Position numbers and translations under genes: made by a program
The notes under the pieces: generated by a model
The model's database searches: none
Told to the model about the DNA's origin: nothing
Seen by the model: the letters and a program-made list of their open reading frames with translations, nothing else
In this document: positions 1 to 7,402 of the stretch, in pieces
How positions within the stretch are numbered: position 1 is the stretch's first letter
How the letters are laid out: each line of letters opens with the position of its first letter
Source of the DNA: JANMEB01 sp041745295
Lineage (GTDB): Bacteria > Planctomycetota > Planctomycetia > Pirellulales > Pirellulaceae
NCBI GenBank assembly: GCA_041745295.1
Contig: JBGTJE010000020.1
Location: 40,536-104,535 of the forward strand
Direction: 5' to 3'
DNA: 64,000 nt

Positions 1-1
1 T

Positions 2-247
2 CCCAGCGGCGAGTTGGGCGAGTTCAAGAGCGGACTTTTTTATTTAGGTAAGAAACGACCAGACTTGGAACTCGTTCCCGTTTATATTGAGAACCTGAAT
101 CGCGTTATGCCCAAAGGCGAGGTGCTGCCCGTGCCCCTGCTCAGCTGCATCACGATTGGGCCGCCGATGTGGCTGGAGACCGGGGAGAATAAAGTTCAGT
201 TTCTTGCCCGGGCGCGGCAAGCCATCTTAAAACTCAAAGAGATCTAG
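2..247 (+). CDS. 1-acylglycerol-3-phosphate acyltransferase (PlsC family), C-terminal end only
   Basis: The frame is already open at the left edge, so only about the last 81 residues are visible. They carry a phenylalanine-lysine-serine-glycine stretch followed by a hydrophobic run and the segment VPVYIENLNRVMPKGE, which fits the late motifs of lysophosphatidic acid acyltransferases (a hydrophobic P-x-Y-I before a conserved P-x-G). The catalytic HX4D motif lies outside the window. The enzyme would add the second acyl chain to make phosphatidic acid at the membrane. The next gene, only 9 bases on, encodes the enzyme that uses phosphatidic acid, which supports the call and suggests one transcript. 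Confidence 0.55.
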   Translation, partial: PSGELGEFKSGLFYLGKKRPDLELVPVYIENLNRVMPKGEVLPVPLLSCITIGPPMWLETGENKVQFLARARQAILKLKEI

Positions 248-256
248 GAATCGATC

Positions 257-1300
257 GTGGATTGGAAGGGAACCGGGCCCAGCATCACGCTGTTGGGCCT
301 GTACTTATTCTTGCTGGCGGCGGCTTGGTTGGTGGGGCTCTTGGTCCAACGCCGTTCGATGGCGGTTATCGATCCAGCGATCGTCCGCGCCTTCCACCGC
401 CGAGTCGGGGGCAATTTGACGATATGCCTAATCTTGGCAGTTTCGCTAATGGTCGACAAGGCTTTTGGCGGATCATGGGGGGTCGAAAAAGTCGTGCTGG
501 TCGTCTTTTTTTGCCTGGTGTCGTTTTGGGCACTGCGCGAATTCATCACCATGACTCCCACCCGACGGGCCGACCACCGGACCTTGTTTTGGATGTTGTT
601 TCTTTTTACTCCACTGCAATACGTGCTCGTCGGGCTCAACCGTTATGAGTTGTACACGGTCGTCATCCCTGTCTATGCATCGCTCTTCGTTGCCGCGCGC
701 GTCGCGTTCACCGATGATCCCAAACGGTTCTTGGAACGGATTGCCAAGATTCAATTCGGTTTGTTTGTTTGCGTGTATGCCCTCAGCCATGCACCGGCGC
801 TCTTGTATCTGAACCTAGTTCAATGGCGTGGCACGTCGCAGCTGCCGCGCACCGACCCATCGCAATTCGTGGCTTGGGAGGGGAGCCCGGTGGGGCTTTT
901 GATATTCTTTGTCGTGCTGGTCCAGGTAAGCGACTTGCTCCATTTCCTGTGGGACCGATTAGTCGGCAAACAGGTGATTGCACCCAAAATCAATCCGACG
1001 AAAACTTGGGAAGGACTGATCGGCAGTGCCTGCTGCGCGGCGATTTTCTCGATGATGATTCACTTGGTGTTGCCGATCACGCCGTTTACTTGGCTGGGCG
1101 CAGGTTGCATGGGTTTACTCGTCTCGGTCATGGCATCGTCCGGAAGCATGACCATGTCCGCGATCAAACGCGATCGCGGGGTCCAAGACTACGGCACGTT
1201 GGTCCAAGGACACGCCGGGGTGTTGGATCGGATCGACTCGATTTGTTTTGCAGCACCGATTTTCTTCCACGTCACCCGATTCTTCCTCAATAGCCCATGA
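257..1300 (+). CDS. cdsA: Phosphatidate cytidylyltransferase (CDP-diglyceride synthase)
   Basis: A 347-residue, multi-helix membrane protein. It should turn phosphatidic acid and CTP into CDP-diacylglycerol, the branch point for membrane phospholipids. The family signature sits at the C-terminal end (about residues 301-325): S-A-I-K-R, then an aspartate, then Q-G-H-A-G-V-L-D-R. The start is a GTG at 257, because it follows the upstream stop by 9 bases and begins directly before the first hydrophobic helix. The gene overlaps rsmG by four bases (ATGA), so translation of the two is probably coupled. The lysine usually found before the conserved aspartate is not present in the same position, a small departure from the textbook motif. 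Confidence 0.85.
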   Translation: MDWKGTGPSITLLGLYLFLLAAAWLVGLLVQRRSMAVIDPAIVRAFHRRVGGNLTICLILAVSLMVDKAFGGSWGVEKVVLVVFFCLVSFWALREFITMTPTRRADHRTLFWMLFLFTPLQYVLVGLNRYELYTVVIPVYASLFVAARVAFTDDPKRFLERIAKIQFGLFVCVYALSHAPALLYLNLVQWRGTSQLPRTDPSQFVAWEGSPVGLLIFFVVLVQVSDLLHFLWDRLVGKQVIAPKINPTKTWEGLIGSACCAAIFSMMIHLVLPITPFTWLGAGCMGLLVSVMASSGSMTMSAIKRDRGVQDYGTLVQGHAGVLDRIDSICFAAPIFFHVTRFFLNSP

Positions 1301-1989
1301 CCAGCCCGGAGCCGACGTTGACCGATTTGCCCCCAACGGATCCGGGGACCCTGCGGCAATCGCTGCAGCGATTTCAAGTGTCGTTAGCCGACCCCGCGAT
1401 CGAAACCAAGTTGGAAACATACTGTCGGGTGCTTTGGCGCGAAAACCAAACGCTGAACTTGACACGGCATTTGAACTTCGATGTGTTCGTCGCGCGGGAC
1501 CTGAACGATGTCATTCAACTTTCGCGCTTGATTCGTCCCGGCGAATCGGTCTTGGACATCGGCAGTGGTGGTGGCGTGCCGGGAGTCGTGCTGTCGATCT
1601 TGCGTCCCGATTTGAAAGTCACGCTGTGTGAGTCCGTCGCCAAAAAAGTCCGCGCTTTGCAGGCGATCGTCCAAGAGTTAGACCTGGAGTGCGGCATCCG
1701 GCATCAGCGTGCCGAGGACTTGCTGGCCCACGAGCACTTCGATGTGTGCGTGGCCCGTGCGGTCGGACCACTCTGGAAAATCGGTAACTGGTTTCAGGGC
1801 CGCTGGCGTGCGATGGACCGCCTGCTGGCGTTTAAGGGAGCGCGCTTGACCGAGGAATTGCGCGAAGCCCAACAGTACCCCTCGTTTCGAGAAGTTCAAT
1901 CGCGAGTCGTCGCGGAATATCCAATGCCGGGAACGAACTCGACGGCGTACCTAATCAAGCTCTGGGCAAAAGGCGCGCCAGAAGCATGA
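1297..1989 (+). CDS. rsmG: 16S rRNA (guanine527-N7)-methyltransferase
   Basis: A 230-residue RsmG/GidB protein that methylates G527 of 16S rRNA using S-adenosylmethionine. The cofactor-binding loop reads DIGSGGGVPG at about residues 87-96, and the family's ARAVGPL segment occurs near residue 150. In many bacteria the gene lies near the origin beside mnmG and parA; here it sits downstream of cdsA instead. Its ATG overlaps the cdsA stop (ATGA). The length fits the family. Confidence 0.9.
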   Translation: MTSPEPTLTDLPPTDPGTLRQSLQRFQVSLADPAIETKLETYCRVLWRENQTLNLTRHLNFDVFVARDLNDVIQLSRLIRPGESVLDIGSGGGVPGVVLSILRPDLKVTLCESVAKKVRALQAIVQELDLECGIRHQRAEDLLAHEHFDVCVARAVGPLWKIGNWFQGRWRAMDRLLAFKGARLTEELREAQQYPSFREVQSRVVAEYPMPGTNSTAYLIKLWAKGAPEA

Positions 1990-2185
1990 AAGATTCTTAA
2001 CATCGCCGCCGTTTTGGCCAATATTTTTTTGGGCCGTCGCAATTGCTCTGTATGTATCGCGGCGCAATTTGTCGGACTACGATAGCGGTCAAGAACAATT
2101 TTCCGGCATCCCGCATTGTCAATCAGAAAAGAGTGCACTCGGTGGAACGAAATCGCCGAATTAACATCGCGTGATCATCGAAAGA

Positions 2186-2194
2186 TGATACAAT
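2186..2194 (+). promoter_or_regulatory. Extended -10 promoter of the structured RNA
   Basis: The sequence TGATACAAT fits an extended -10 box (TGn followed by TACAAT). No good -35 hexamer lies 16-18 bases upstream, which is tolerated by extended -10 promoters. A start point 6-8 bases downstream (about 2201) would place the first bases of the transcript just before the 5' strand of the closing stem. This match between promoter and predicted RNA end is the main support. Confidence 0.45.
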
Positions 2195-2200
2195 TCAGTT

Positions 2201-2384
2201 GGTCTAGATTCCTCCGGCCACATTTCGGCTGAGGGACCATTTAAAAGGGTTGGCTTGGGTCACCAATGGCTAGTGCTTAGCACGCCAGATCCCGCCATTC
2301 TCCCAGCAGCTCCCGTTGCTGCGAATCGTCGGAGGATCTAATACAAAGAGCCGCGAAGCACTTCGGTGCTTGGCGGCTTTTTTG
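2201..2384 (+). ncRNA. Structured small RNA with 6S-like architecture
   Basis: The 450 bases between rsmG and the next gene contain no credible ORF but a strong RNA fold. Bases 2205-2218 pair with 2328-2340 as a 14-bp closing stem with one bulge. Inside, 2251-2254, 2257-2261, 2267-2270 and 2273-2276 pair in order with 2294-2297, 2288-2293, 2284-2287 and 2280-2283, giving a long apical arm with a TTA loop. Bases 2306-2310 pair with 2318-2322 as a short hairpin on the 3' side, leaving about 30 mostly unpaired bases on the 5' side. A terminator follows 7 bases after the closing stem. A closing stem, wide central bubble with a 3'-side hairpin, long apical arm and about 184-nt length are the hallmarks of 6S RNA, which binds the housekeeping RNA polymerase. 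An orphan riboswitch for the next gene is the main alternative. Confidence 0.55.
2347..2384 (+). terminator. Rho-independent terminator of the structured RNA
   Basis: A GC-rich hairpin, GCCGC-GAAGCAC closing on GTGCTT-GGCGGC with a TTCG tetraloop, is followed at once by six to seven thymidines. It ends the structured RNA and lies about 57 bases before the next coding start, so that gene must either read through or have its own promoter. Confidence 0.85.
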
Positions 2385-2440
2385 TTTCCAACTCACTTTC
2401 GTCGAACGTGTTCTAGTCGGTCCTGTCGCGAGAGCAGTAT

Positions 2441-2794
2441 ATGAGCGAGCAACCTAGGTCCGGGGCCACGATTCTGTACGTCGTCCGCTGCACGTTTTCT
2501 GCCGGTGCGGAGCCGGTCGCCGATCGCTGGCTGAGTTGGCTGCGTGAACGACATTTGGCCGAAGTCCTCGCCGCCGGTGCCTTATCTGCGGAAGTACTCC
2601 GCATGCAGGAAACTCCCACGACTTACGAGATCCACTACCGTTTCGCGCACGAGAAAGATTTCGAGCGTTATGAACAACTGGAAGCACCCAAACTTCGCGC
2701 CGAGGGCCTCGCCCGCTTTCCATTAGCGTTAGGCCTTCAATACGAGCGTCGCGTAGGTCAGCGGTTGATTGGGCTGAATTCGAGCGAGCGATAG
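2441..2794 (+). CDS. DUF4286 family protein (ferredoxin-like fold)
   Basis: A 117-residue cytosolic protein. It starts with a beta strand (ILYVVRCTF), then a tryptophan-rich helix with W-L-S-W-L and an R-H-L motif, and ends with a second strand and helix, as in DUF4286 proteins, whose fold resembles the dimeric alpha-beta barrel of antibiotic monooxygenases. No biochemical role is known to me for the family. It stands alone, downstream of the small RNA terminator, and converges on the BRCT-MerR-TPR gene. Its TAG stop is the first triplet of a palindromic repeat. Confidence 0.7.
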   Translation: MSEQPRSGATILYVVRCTFSAGAEPVADRWLSWLRERHLAEVLAAGALSAEVLRMQETPTTYEIHYRFAHEKDFERYEQLEAPKLRAEGLARFPLALGLQYERRVGQRLIGLNSSER

Positions 2795-2818
2795 CCGTGG
2801 GTCGGAAACCCACGGCTA
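2792..2818. repeat. Palindrome TAGCCGTGGGT / ACCCACGGCTA
   Basis: Two 11-base arms are perfect inverted copies around a 5-base centre (CGGAA). The first triplet is the TAG stop of the upstream gene and the arrangement offers TAG on both strands. It lies between two convergent genes and may act as a weak two-way terminator, though it has no T-run. A related TAGCCGTGGACGATAGTCCACGG sequence occurs near 27343. Confidence 0.7.
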
Positions 2819-2879
2819 CCATCGGACCGTCGCTCCGCGACGAAGAAACATTCCAGGAAACATCGATCAAGCCTTTCTG

Positions 2880-4124
2880 TTACGACTCCGAGCCCAACGG
2901 AAGGATCGCCAACCGCTGGCGCGCTTCGTCGGCCCAAGGGCTGTCGGGAGAAAGGCTCAAGAAACGTCGCCAATGTGGAATGGCTTCGTCGGGCTGACCG
3001 CAATCGTCGAGCGCCCGGGCGAGATGGAAATGCGCATCCGCGTACTCCGGATGAACGCGGAGGGCACCTTGAAGCGTCGAGATCGCCAGTTCAGGCTCGC
3101 GCAGTTCCAACAACAAACACCCAAGGCTGGCCCGGGCTTCGACAAACGAGGCATCCAGCTCGATGGCCATGAAATACCGCTCGCGCGCCGCCCCTAGTTC
3201 GCCTTGCAAGTACAACAGTTCGGCCAGCGCGAAATGGGTCTCCGCCTGCGATCCAAAGGCGAACAACATGCTGCGATAAACATGAATCGCCTCTCCGCTC
3301 TGCCCTTCATCCTCTAACTCGGCTGCCAACTGCCGATACTGTTCGGGCGTCACGAGTGATTCGCAGTCGCTCGAATCGCGATCCACCGAAATCGTTGCCC
3401 GCGGCGACGCTGGACCGGACCGCGGCGAATCCAACGCGGCGAAGTCGATCCGCCGCTGTCCTCCCGGTTCGATCAACCCCTCGCCTTGTCGGAGCAAGAG
3501 GTATTTTCCTTCCACGATGACGGACAACTGCGACAGCGGCCGCTGCACGTCCGGAAAAAGCTGCGCGAGCCGCGACAGTTTCGCTTCAATCATCGACGGC
3601 GAGGCGCCCGATTGAAGCAGCTTGGCGAGCTGCCGTGCGGTCGCAACCTCTTGAAAGTCGTAATAGGCCAGCTTGTGAACCATCTGCGCGGGGACGATCA
3701 AACCGCGGCGGTGCCAGCGGCGAATCGTGGCCAAGGGGACTCCCAGCAGGTTGGCAAGCATCGCGGCGGTGTACAAGCGACGCACGCCCGAGTCGATGTC
3801 GACCAAGCCAAGCATTTGCCAAAACCGGCTCTCGCTGACGACGACCAGTTCCCCTTGGGCGACAGCGCGAATTTGTCCTTCGGAAAGCAACAAATCCAGG
3901 TCGTCGATCGGCAAGTCCGTCATTCCCACGACCAGAAAATCCGCTTCTTCTGGTGAACTTGCCGGGAGAGCCCCGCGGTCGCGGATGAATTGAGTCAAAT
4001 CTTGGCGATTCAAGGCCTCCAGCCGTCCGACAAAGGCGACACGACGACCGGTCAGATCCAATGGGAAATCATCCCGATCTTCCGTGGCCGATAGTCCCGC
4101 GGTTGCTTCGGTTTCCATAATCAT
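2880..4124 (-). CDS. BRCT - MerR-type helix-turn-helix - TPR fusion protein
   Basis: A 414-residue protein. Residues about 21-108 look like a BRCT domain (LTGRRVAFVGRLEALNRQD, later a SESRFWQMLG helix). Residues about 117-146 form a MerR-like helix-turn-helix, YTAAMLANLLGVPLATIRRW followed by the RRGLI wing. The last 150 residues are tetratricopeptide repeats with the usual alanine, tyrosine and proline spacing. The frame is open up to 4283, but the ATG at 4124 is preferred because an AGGG stands just upstream and the BRCT fold begins soon after. It probably senses or binds DNA through two domains and partners through the TPRs; target unknown. Not obviously in an operon. Confidence 0.7.
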   Translation of the reverse strand: MIMETEATAGLSATEDRDDFPLDLTGRRVAFVGRLEALNRQDLTQFIRDRGALPASSPEEADFLVVGMTDLPIDDLDLLLSEGQIRAVAQGELVVVSESRFWQMLGLVDIDSGVRRLYTAAMLANLLGVPLATIRRWHRRGLIVPAQMVHKLAYYDFQEVATARQLAKLLQSGASPSMIEAKLSRLAQLFPDVQRPLSQLSVIVEGKYLLLRQGEGLIEPGGQRRIDFAALDSPRSGPASPRATISVDRDSSDCESLVTPEQYRQLAAELEDEGQSGEAIHVYRSMLFAFGSQAETHFALAELLYLQGELGAARERYFMAIELDASFVEARASLGCLLLELREPELAISTLQGALRVHPEYADAHFHLARALDDCGQPDEAIPHWRRFLSLSPDSPWADEARQRLAILPLGSES

Positions 4125-4322
4125 CGCCCTACCGAATTCGCTTAGGTCCAGGACAAATTGAGTAGAACCGAAACGACAATGTGACGAAAGTGGCTGGGGA
4201 GTTTTGGCTGAATTGATCGTAAGAAACAAATCGGGCGGCAGGCCCAGTCCGCCGCGGCGGATCGATGCGTGCGGGCGAAACAACTGACACTGCCACCAAG
4301 ATAGATTGGGCGAGAGATTACG

Positions 4323-5813
4323 TTAGCCCGCGTTATTCAGATCGGGCTGTGTGTCGGCTTCGGTTTTGGGATCGGCCGGAGTCGGTTTTTCTTCGGTTTT
4401 CGGTTCGGCTTTTTTTTCCACCGAGTCGTCACCCGAGCGCGAATCCTCGTTGGACGGCGCTGGTGGACGTTCGACTTCGATCATTGGGGTCTGCGATTTT
4501 TCATCGGCCGCCTTCGGCCTGATCACTGATGTCTCGTTGAGCGGTTTCGATTCGATGACGGGAATTCCTGCGATGGCTCGACCGGTCGCTGTGTATTGCG
4601 ACGGATCGATCATTGAAGGAACCGAATACATCACCTGGGGATCGCTGGAATACGTCAGTCGGGTCAGTTGAGTTACGTCCACGGGGAGTCTGGTCCAGTG
4701 CGTTTCTGGAACCAATTGCGTCGTGGTCAAAGGAACTCGGCGCGTGACGGTCCTGGGGATTTCAACTTCCCTGATTTCCGGGATGTATTTTAGGACGTGG
4801 ACGTCATACGGCTCGACTCGTTCTGACTCTTCGTAGCGCAGTTGCGTCACCGGGACTTTGCGGGTTTCGGTTTGTGCTACGTAACGGATGGTTTCGACCG
4901 GGACCTTTTCAGTCACGATGCGTTTTTTCTGCCGTTGCACCGTGACGGGAACTTTTTGCGTGACAACTTGTCGCTCGACCGATTGCGTCGTCACGGGAAT
5001 TTTGGAGGTGACGATTTCTTCGACGTAGCGCGTCACTTGCACCGGTTTCTGAACCGTTACGGTTTCAGGAATAAGCGACGTTGTCGCGCATTGCTGAGGA
5101 ATCATCGTCATCTGGGGAACCGCCTGCACCGAATACGCGGGAGGGCGTTGATAACGCGTCCATTGGAGTCCGCCGCGTTGATACAAAATTGCCCCGGTGG
5201 TCGGATCAATGTAGCTCGATCGGGGATCGTATCGCAGTCTCGGAACCGTATAGCCTTGCGGTTGCACGGCAAGCTGATTGGTATAGGTCGTTCCGATCGA
5301 GTATTGAGTTTCGTAATTCATCGTCGGTCGGAACACGGTCACTTGCTCCGAGGTGTTGACCGTTTCGGTAACCGGTTTTCGAACGACGTACGATTGTTCT
5401 CGGTACGACGTTTCGGTGACAGGCTTATCGATGTAATACTCTTGATCGCGCATTTCGACTTCGTCTTCCAAAAACGTTTCCTCATACATTTTCTCGGTGT
5501 AACTCCGTTCGATGACCGGCTTCATGACGGTGTATTCTTCCGTCCGTTCACTCGTCTCATAGATCGGCTTACGAACCGTATATCTCCGTTCGCGATGTTC
5601 GGTAACCCAAACTGGTTTATAGCTGGTCAGTTGTTGTTTTTCGAAAGTCGTTTCATCGACCAACCGATAGGACGTGACGGTTTGCGGTCGATAAATCGTC
5701 TGCGGAACGACTTGATAACAGCCGCATGAATCTTGGGCCGACGAACTTCCGCTCAACAAAGCGACCATCGCCAGGGCCGACGCGATTCGAGATATTCCGT
5801 TAGGAGTAGTCAT
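4323..5813 (-). CDS. Secreted YTV-type planctomycete surface protein
   Basis: A 496-residue protein with a signal peptide ending near residue 26 (SSSAQ). The mature part is built of short repeats rich in Tyr, Thr, Val, Glu and Lys or Arg, such as YTVRKPIYETS and KVPVTVQRQ, and the C-terminal 90 residues are acidic, proline- and lysine-rich and likely disordered. This matches the YTV-domain proteins reported from the protein cell wall of Rhodopirellula baltica. Two Cys (SCGC) follow the cleavage site, possibly for cross-linking. It is probably an abundant envelope component. The codon repetition produces long antisense ORFs that are not genes. Confidence 0.75.
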   Translation of the reverse strand: MTTPNGISRIASALAMVALLSGSSSAQDSCGCYQVVPQTIYRPQTVTSYRLVDETTFEKQQLTSYKPVWVTEHRERRYTVRKPIYETSERTEEYTVMKPVIERSYTEKMYEETFLEDEVEMRDQEYYIDKPVTETSYREQSYVVRKPVTETVNTSEQVTVFRPTMNYETQYSIGTTYTNQLAVQPQGYTVPRLRYDPRSSYIDPTTGAILYQRGGLQWTRYQRPPAYSVQAVPQMTMIPQQCATTSLIPETVTVQKPVQVTRYVEEIVTSKIPVTTQSVERQVVTQKVPVTVQRQKKRIVTEKVPVETIRYVAQTETRKVPVTQLRYEESERVEPYDVHVLKYIPEIREVEIPRTVTRRVPLTTTQLVPETHWTRLPVDVTQLTRLTYSSDPQVMYSVPSMIDPSQYTATGRAIAGIPVIESKPLNETSVIRPKAADEKSQTPMIEVERPPAPSNEDSRSGDDSVEKKAEPKTEEKPTPADPKTEADTQPDLNNAG

Positions 5814-5860
5814 TAACGCATTCCAAAGGACGAGTTGTTCGAAATTCGATCTCTACTTAA

Positions 5861-5878
5861 GCCAACATGATTGTTGGC
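5861..5878. promoter_or_regulatory. Dyad GCCAACA-TGAT-TGTTGGC upstream of the YTV gene
   Basis: A perfect 7-4-7 inverted repeat 48 bases upstream of the YTV start codon. It could be an operator or the base of a leader hairpin. The 357-base spacer from 5814 to 6170 holds this and a second dyad but no gene. Confidence 0.35.
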
Positions 5879-5975
5879 CGAAGGGATACATCTGGGAGCC
5901 TATTGTTCATTTTGTCGAAAGACGGCCTCGGATGCAAATGATTTTTTGGACTGCTCACGGCCAAGTCTCCGAAAC

Positions 5976-5993
5976 ATAGGTTTCATAACCTAT
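5976..5993. promoter_or_regulatory. Dyad ATAGGTT-TCAT-AACCTAT
   Basis: A second perfect 7-4-7 inverted repeat in the same divergent spacer, with a different arm sequence but the same geometry as the one at 5861. It may serve the YTV gene or the lipoate ligase-like gene on the other strand. Confidence 0.3.
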
Positions 5994-6170
5994 TGCGCCA
6001 GTTGGACAGATTCTGCGGGCATAACTTGGGGAATGGTAGCGGATTGCCAGCGGTATTCTCTCAGCATTGCGGCATCAGCTGTCGCAACCTAACTTTATCT
6101 AACCGGCAAACTTTGACAGCATTGCCTGGGGTACGCCGCCGTGTGTTTCCAACTTTGGACGAAGCCCCCA

Positions 6171-6890
6171 ATGAAATTGCTCGATCTGACGCTTGAGTCG
6201 GCGTATGCTAACGTCGCTCTCGACGAGGCGTTACTCGAGTCGGCGGAACAATCGATATCTGGCGACGACGTTTTACGGTTGTGGGAACCGACAAGTCCAA
6301 TGGTGGTGATCGGCCGCAGTTCGATCGCAAAAGAAGAAGTGCAGCTGGAATTTTGCCGACAGCATTCGATTCCTGTGGTGCGGCGTGCCAGCGGCGGGGC
6401 GGCGATCGTGAGCGGCCCCGGCTGCTTGATGTACGCGGTCGTACTGAGCGTTGCACGGTGGCCGCAATTGGAATTGTTGGACACTGCCCATCGGATGATC
6501 TTGCAGCGCAACGCCGGGGCCCTGCAATCGATTGGCATCGACGCTCGCCTGCAAGGCACGAGTGACTTGACCGTCGGCGACCGAAAATTCTCCGGCAACA
6601 GCATGCGCCGCAAACGGGACTGGGTCCTGTACCACGGTACATTGTTATGCGGACTCTCCGCTGCTTTGATTCAGCAATGCCTAAACGTGACACCACGACA
6701 GCCCGACTACCGTCGCGGGCGTTCGCATGATGACTTCGTCGCCGGTATTTACGCATCGGCAAGCGACTTGAAAAACGCGCTGATCGCTGGCTGGAATGTG
6801 CGCGAACCACTTCCAATTTGGCCGGCTGATCTAACAAAACAACTGGTTTCTCAGCGCTATAGCTTGGACACCTGGAATTTCGCCCGGTGA
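6171..6890 (+). CDS. Lipoate-protein ligase A family protein
   Basis: A 239-residue protein of the BPL/LplA/LipB fold. It has the R-R-A-S-G-G loop (near residue 70) and the K-F-S-G-N segment (near residue 138) that bind the lipoyl or octanoyl group in LplA-like enzymes. It would attach lipoate to 2-oxo acid dehydrogenases or the glycine cleavage H protein. The C-terminal accessory domain of E. coli LplA is absent, so it may instead be an octanoyl transferase (LipM-like) or need a partner. The frame is open from a GTG at 6141, but the ATG at 6171 has a GGACGA just upstream and matches the family's start. Confidence 0.75.
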   Translation: MKLLDLTLESAYANVALDEALLESAEQSISGDDVLRLWEPTSPMVVIGRSSIAKEEVQLEFCRQHSIPVVRRASGGAAIVSGPGCLMYAVVLSVARWPQLELLDTAHRMILQRNAGALQSIGIDARLQGTSDLTVGDRKFSGNSMRRKRDWVLYHGTLLCGLSAALIQQCLNVTPRQPDYRRGRSHDDFVAGIYASASDLKNALIAGWNVREPLPIWPADLTKQLVSQRYSLDTWNFAR

Positions 6891-6908
6891 AGGATAGCAA
6901 AAAAAAGA

Positions 6909-6981
6909 TAGCCACATAGAACGCAAAGAGCACAAAGAAAGATACAATTTCCGCATTTGTTCCTTGCGTTCTTGTGGCTAA
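6909..6981. repeat. Palindrome TAGCCAC...GTGGCTA, left copy
   Basis: Arms of about 20 bases (TAGCCACATAGAACGCAAAG and its near-complement ending GTGGCTA) flank about 30 bases. The motif is of the AACGCAAAGARCACAAAGAA type often seen between genes in environmental bacteria. A second copy at 7322 lies on the other side of the GxxExxY remnant. Confidence 0.75.
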
Positions 6982-7009
6982 TTAACTTTGGCGAGTCGTG
7001 GATAGAATG

Positions 7010-7324
7010 TGATTTTCATTTTCGACTTCGGAGATAAGTCACACGCTAGACATTTCGGCGCTATGCGATCAAGTACGTCAAGCCGCGTTTGACATTCACG
7101 TCTATCACGCACATGGACATTTAGAAAAGGCATACGAAAATACACTTGTCGTCGAAGCCGAAGCAGTGAGAACGTTGATTCCGAAACACGAGGCACAGAG
7201 TTTGGGCTATCTCAAATCCGCTCGCTTACAGCATGGATTGCTCGTCAACTTTGGTTCGTTCAAGTTTCAAGTCCGCAAATTCATCTGGACTTCGACGTCA
7301 CAATCAGGAACGACGAATATTTAG
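7010..7324 (+). pseudogene. GxxExxY family remnant with internal deletion
   Basis: From a GTG at 7010 the frame reads 104 residues. The first half ends in DIHVYHAHGHLEKAYENTLV, which contains G-H-L-E-K-A-Y, the GxxExxY signature. It then jumps to HEAQSLGYLKSARLQHGLLV and an N-F-G-S-F segment, the conserved C-terminal end of the family. About 40 middle residues (the part with the A-D-L-x-V and E-L-K strands) are missing without a frameshift. Full members are about 125-140 residues with a nuclease-like core, so this copy is probably inactive. It is bracketed by two palindromes and its TAG stop is the first triplet of the right one. Confidence 0.7.
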
Positions 7325-7402
7325 CCACTATGAACGCAAAGATCGCGAAGAAATTGATCCTGATTCCGACTTTCTTTGTGTTCTTTGCGTTCTTTGTGGC
7401 TA
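7322..7402. repeat. Palindrome TAGCCAC...GTGGCTA, right copy
   Basis: Inverted arms (TAGCCACTATGAACGCAAAG and TTCTTTGCGTTCTTTGTGG) enclose about 40 bases. The left TAG ends the GxxExxY remnant and the right end, read on the minus strand, gives the TAG stop of the YgiQ gene. The internal sequence is also a run of CTTTG-type repeats. Confidence 0.75.

Noticed and set aside
2201..2340. Small SRP RNA
   Set aside because: The conserved GGTCAGGTCCGGAAGGAAGC-type loop is absent.
2201..2384. Riboswitch for the DUF4286 gene
   Set aside because: The closing stem does not share bases with the terminator, so the switch between exclusive folds expected of a transcriptional riboswitch is not seen; a free RNA fits better.
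4842..5729. 295-residue plus-strand ORF rich in Arg, Asp and Phe
   Set aside because: It is the antisense of the repetitive YTV gene; repeated codons keep the other strand open and there is no start signal or recognisable pattern.
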